64,000 bases of DNA. Source: Flavisphingomonas formosensis. Its GTDB lineage: Bacteria > Pseudomonadota > Alphaproteobacteria > Sphingomonadales > Sphingomonadaceae. The notes below the pieces were generated by a model that worked only from the letters and a program-made list of their open reading frames with translations, was not told where the DNA came from and made no database searches. Positions 62,064-64,000 of this stretch are shown one piece after another; within the stretch, counting starts at the first letter, position 1, and each line of letters starts with the position of its first letter. The translations under genes and the position numbers were made by a program. The stretch is taken from contig NZ_WRPK01000009.1 of assembly GCF_009755815.1 (NCBI RefSeq), positions 248,001 through 312,000 on the forward strand, given 5' to 3'.

Positions 62064-63251
62064 TCATGGCGCGGTGCACGATGGGCGGCTGTTGTCCGAC
62101 GCGTCGCTCGCACCCGTGTCGGGCGATTTGGGTATGATGCGGCAGATCAACATGACGAGATAGGGCGCCATCATGATCACGGCGAAGAACCGCAGGGTTT
62201 GCACCGTCATGACTACGGACATGTCTGCCTGTCCATTGAGCGCGAGGATGGCGATGGAGTCGATCGCTCCGGGGCTGGTCGCCAGATATCCGGTGACCAG
62301 ATCCACGTCGAGAAGCAGGGAGAGGCCAAGCCCGGCTATCGCGCACAGCAAAATCAGCACCAGCATGGCGAGGATCATCGCCGGCAGGTTGCGCAAGGCG
62401 ACGCTCAGCATGGAACGATCAAATTGCAGGCCTACGTACCAGCCCACAGCGCCATAAGCGACGGTCACGGTCCAATAAGGCAGGCCGATGGGAAACCATC
62501 CGTTGACGTTGATGATCGCGCCCAGCACGGTCGTGACGAGCAGCGGGCCGGCCGGGATTTTCGACGGCCGCCCAAGCATAAGGCCCACAATGGCCAGGAC
62601 AACCGTCGGGACGGCGTCCAGCAGGGGTGTGTCGTGGAGCGGGAGCGGCCTGGCGGGAGTGGCGCCGTGGGCGACGTGCAAGCCGGAGCCGGTGAGCAGG
62701 CTGGCCACGAGCGAGGCAGTGAAAAGGACGACGATCAATCGTACATATTGCATGAAGGCAACAATACGCGGATCGCCTCCAGCCTCCGCCGCCAAGGTGA
62801 CCATGACGTTCCCCGCCCCCGGCATTGATCCCAAGGCTGCCGTCTGGGCATCGAGGCTGGTGAAGCGCACGAGACCCCACGAAACAATGCAGGCAGCGAC
62901 GGCGGTGGCGAGAATCACGGCGGCTATAGCGGTCCAGTGACCACCCACGAAGCGCACGATGCCGAGATCTATCGTACGCGCCATCAAACAGCCGATCACG
63001 GCTTGGCAGCCGATCGGCACCTTGCGCGAGACTTTGAGGTCCGAGTGCGAAAAGGAAAATATCAACCCGGCGAGCAGCGGCCCCAGAAAGAGGGCGGACA
63101 TCACTTTCCAATGATGAAACAGGTACGCAATCAAGATTGTGGCTGCCAGCAGCAAGGGCCACTGCCAAACGCCGAGGCGGCTCAAGCCATGCTGAGAGCG
63201 CACGACGGGAGTGGGCCTTCTGTCATTGGGTTGCGCCGCTTCGGCGGCCAT
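62064..63251 (-). CDS. AbrB-family membrane protein (AmoA-like)
   Basis: 395 residues with about ten hydrophobic segments. The family's paired motifs are GSMPGAGNVMVTLAAEAGGD in the first half and ATSPGAIDSIAILALNGQAD in the second; both halves have the inverted-repeat look of the AbrB/AmoA family (unrelated to the DNA-binding AbrB). Members are poorly characterised putative transporters or regulators and are often next to dicarboxylate or aromatic degradation genes. Here it lies between nicC and the ABC permeases and may move a pathway acid such as maleate or fumarate; that is a guess from context. Confidence 0.82.
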   Translation of the reverse strand: MAAEAAQPNDRRPTPVVRSQHGLSRLGVWQWPLLLAATILIAYLFHHWKVMSALFLGPLLAGLIFSFSHSDLKVSRKVPIGCQAVIGCLMARTIDLGIVRFVGGHWTAIAAVILATAVAACIVSWGLVRFTSLDAQTAALGSMPGAGNVMVTLAAEAGGDPRIVAFMQYVRLIVVLFTASLVASLLTGSGLHVAHGATPARPLPLHDTPLLDAVPTVVLAIVGLMLGRPSKIPAGPLLVTTVLGAIINVNGWFPIGLPYWTVTVAYGAVGWYVGLQFDRSMLSVALRNLPAMILAMLVLILLCAIAGLGLSLLLDVDLVTGYLATSPGAIDSIAILALNGQADMSVVMTVQTLRFFAVIMMAPYLVMLICRIIPKSPDTGASDASDNSRPSCTAP

Positions 63252-63282
63252 GCTGGGGCGTTCGCTCGACAGACGAAATTCC

Positions 63283-64000
63283 TCAGACCGCGGCTTGCGC
63301 GGTTTCGCTGATCAGCGGCACGGTCATGGCGTCGTAGCCGAACACCCAGGTGGGATCGCCAGGGTGCTTCATCCACTTGTTCTCATGCGACTGGCGCTGG
63401 ATTTCCGTGGTGCGCTCGATGCGCGTGGCGCGGTACATCTTGAAGGCGCTGTCGAAATTGCCGTCGGCGCTCTGGATGCAGCGAAACAGCACTGCGGCAT
63501 CCTCGATCGCCATCGCCGCGCCCTGGCCCATATGCGGCTTCATCGGATGACAGGCGTCACCCAACACCACCACATTGTCCCTGCTCCACAGCGGCAGGGG
63601 ATTGCGTTCCAGCAGCGGCCATTTCGAAAGTGCGGGGGCAGCGTCGATGATCCGCTGCACGTCGGGGTGGAAGCCTTCGTAACACGTCTTGATCTCTTCC
63701 TTCGTGGCCGGCACCGACGAGACACCGCCGGGCCAGTCCGGCGAAGGAGAGCCAGTGACGAAGTACATCTCGTCGCGCTGTTTGGTCAGGTAGTAATGGA
63801 TGAAATGGCGATCTTCCTGCGCGGGATGACGGTCATCGGACCACCATTTTGCGCCATCGGAAATCGGCCGCCAGTCGCCCAGCCGGTTGGCCGGATAGAT
63901 CGATCGGAACGCGACGAAGCCGGTATAGATGGGAGGATCGTAACCCAGCAGGATTTCACGAACTTTCGAGTTTATGCCGTCCGCGCCAATGACGATATCG
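63283..64000 (-). CDS. nicC: 6-hydroxynicotinate 3-monooxygenase, 3' part
   Basis: The gene runs off the right edge; about 238 C-terminal codons are visible. It opens with DIVIGADGINSKVRE, the second FAD motif of class A flavoprotein monooxygenases, and continues with the FAD-pyrophosphate motif VVLGDACHPMKPHMGQGAAM. The segment WPLLERNPLPLWSRDNVVVL matches Pseudomonas NicC closely. The enzyme uses NADH and O2 to turn 6-hydroxynicotinate into 2,5-dihydroxypyridine with loss of CO2. The AbrB gene follows 31 bases downstream. Confidence 0.9.
   Translation of the reverse strand, partial: DIVIGADGINSKVREILLGYDPPIYTGFVAFRSIYPANRLGDWRPISDGAKWWSDDRHPAQEDRHFIHYYLTKQRDEMYFVTGSPSPDWPGGVSSVPATKEEIKTCYEGFHPDVQRIIDAAPALSKWPLLERNPLPLWSRDNVVVLGDACHPMKPHMGQGAAMAIEDAAVLFRCIQSADGNFDSAFKMYRATRIERTTEIQRQSHENKWMKHPGDPTWVFGYDAMTVPLISETAQAAV

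Noticed and set aside
62064-63251. Ammonia monooxygenase subunit or AbrB transition-state regulator
   Set aside because: Both names are database legacies for this membrane family; the protein is polytopic with paired SPG-like motifs and has no DNA-binding domain.
1-64000. CRISPR arrays, tRNA or rRNA genes, replication origins
   Set aside because: No regularly spaced repeats, cloverleaf-like genes with a TTCGAATC-type arm, rRNA sequence or replication gene cluster was seen.

Overview
The window reads as a high-GC alphaproteobacterial chromosome segment, most likely from a sphingomonad (Sphingobium, Novosphingobium, Sphingopyxis or a relative). The pointers are a split pntAA-pntAB-pntB transhydrogenase operon, two large TonB-dependent receptors inside catabolic clusters, and dense SDR, acyl-CoA dehydrogenase and CoA-ligase gene sets. 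The genus is an inference. No rRNA, tRNA or CRISPR array was seen.

Region 1 (1-10.1 kb): the end of the pnt operon with a strong hairpin, then a decayed stretch (frameshifted GNAT gene, quinone-oxidoreductase remnant, frameshifted FMN 2-hydroxyacid dehydrogenase), then a luciferase-like monooxygenase, a metallo-beta-lactamase-fold hydrolase, D-lactate dehydrogenase (dld), a frameshifted SnoaL-like gene and an SDR.

Region 2 (10.1-17.8 kb): an MFS transporter coupled to a tiny upstream ORF; a semialdehyde dehydrogenase, a CaiB/BaiF CoA-transferase and a glutaryl-CoA dehydrogenase that together could take glutarate semialdehyde to crotonyl-CoA; and a two-gene MaoC-type hydratase followed by an SDR.

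Region 3 (18-41.7 kb): two paralogous catabolic gene sets facing each other. Set A (+ strand) holds hydratase, SDR, crotonase, CMD protein, CoA ligase, TonB receptor, lactonase-like hydrolase, alpha/beta hydrolase and MFS. Set B repeats hydratase-SDR-crotonase-CMD in the same order on the minus strand, and ligase and alpha/beta hydrolase on the plus strand. Set B adds an acyl-CoA dehydrogenase/APH-kinase pair resembling LvaC/LvaA of 4-hydroxyacid catabolism, two nitroreductase-fold proteins and a SnoaL protein. Each set has its own LysR regulator. The substrate is unknown.

Region 4 (42.3-44.25 kb): two abutting, degenerate insertion sequences (IS5 family, then IS481 family with a 5-bp target duplication).

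Region 5 (44.2-64 kb): a nicotinamide/nicotinate catabolic locus. A nicotinamidase, NicA/NicB (nicotinate hydroxylase with a tri-haem tail), NicC (partial at the right edge) and NicX are recognisable. An amidase and a MetX-like hydrolase sit in the nicAB operon where deformylase and maleamate amidohydrolase would be expected. Uptake is apparently by a TonB receptor plus a complete oligopeptide-type ABC transporter. An IclR regulator lies in the middle, and a shared ATCA-N6-TGAT palindrome occurs upstream of three of the transcription units. Maleate isomerase is not in the window.

Many genes carry single-base frameshifts, several in G-runs, so some may be sequencing errors rather than true pseudogenes.
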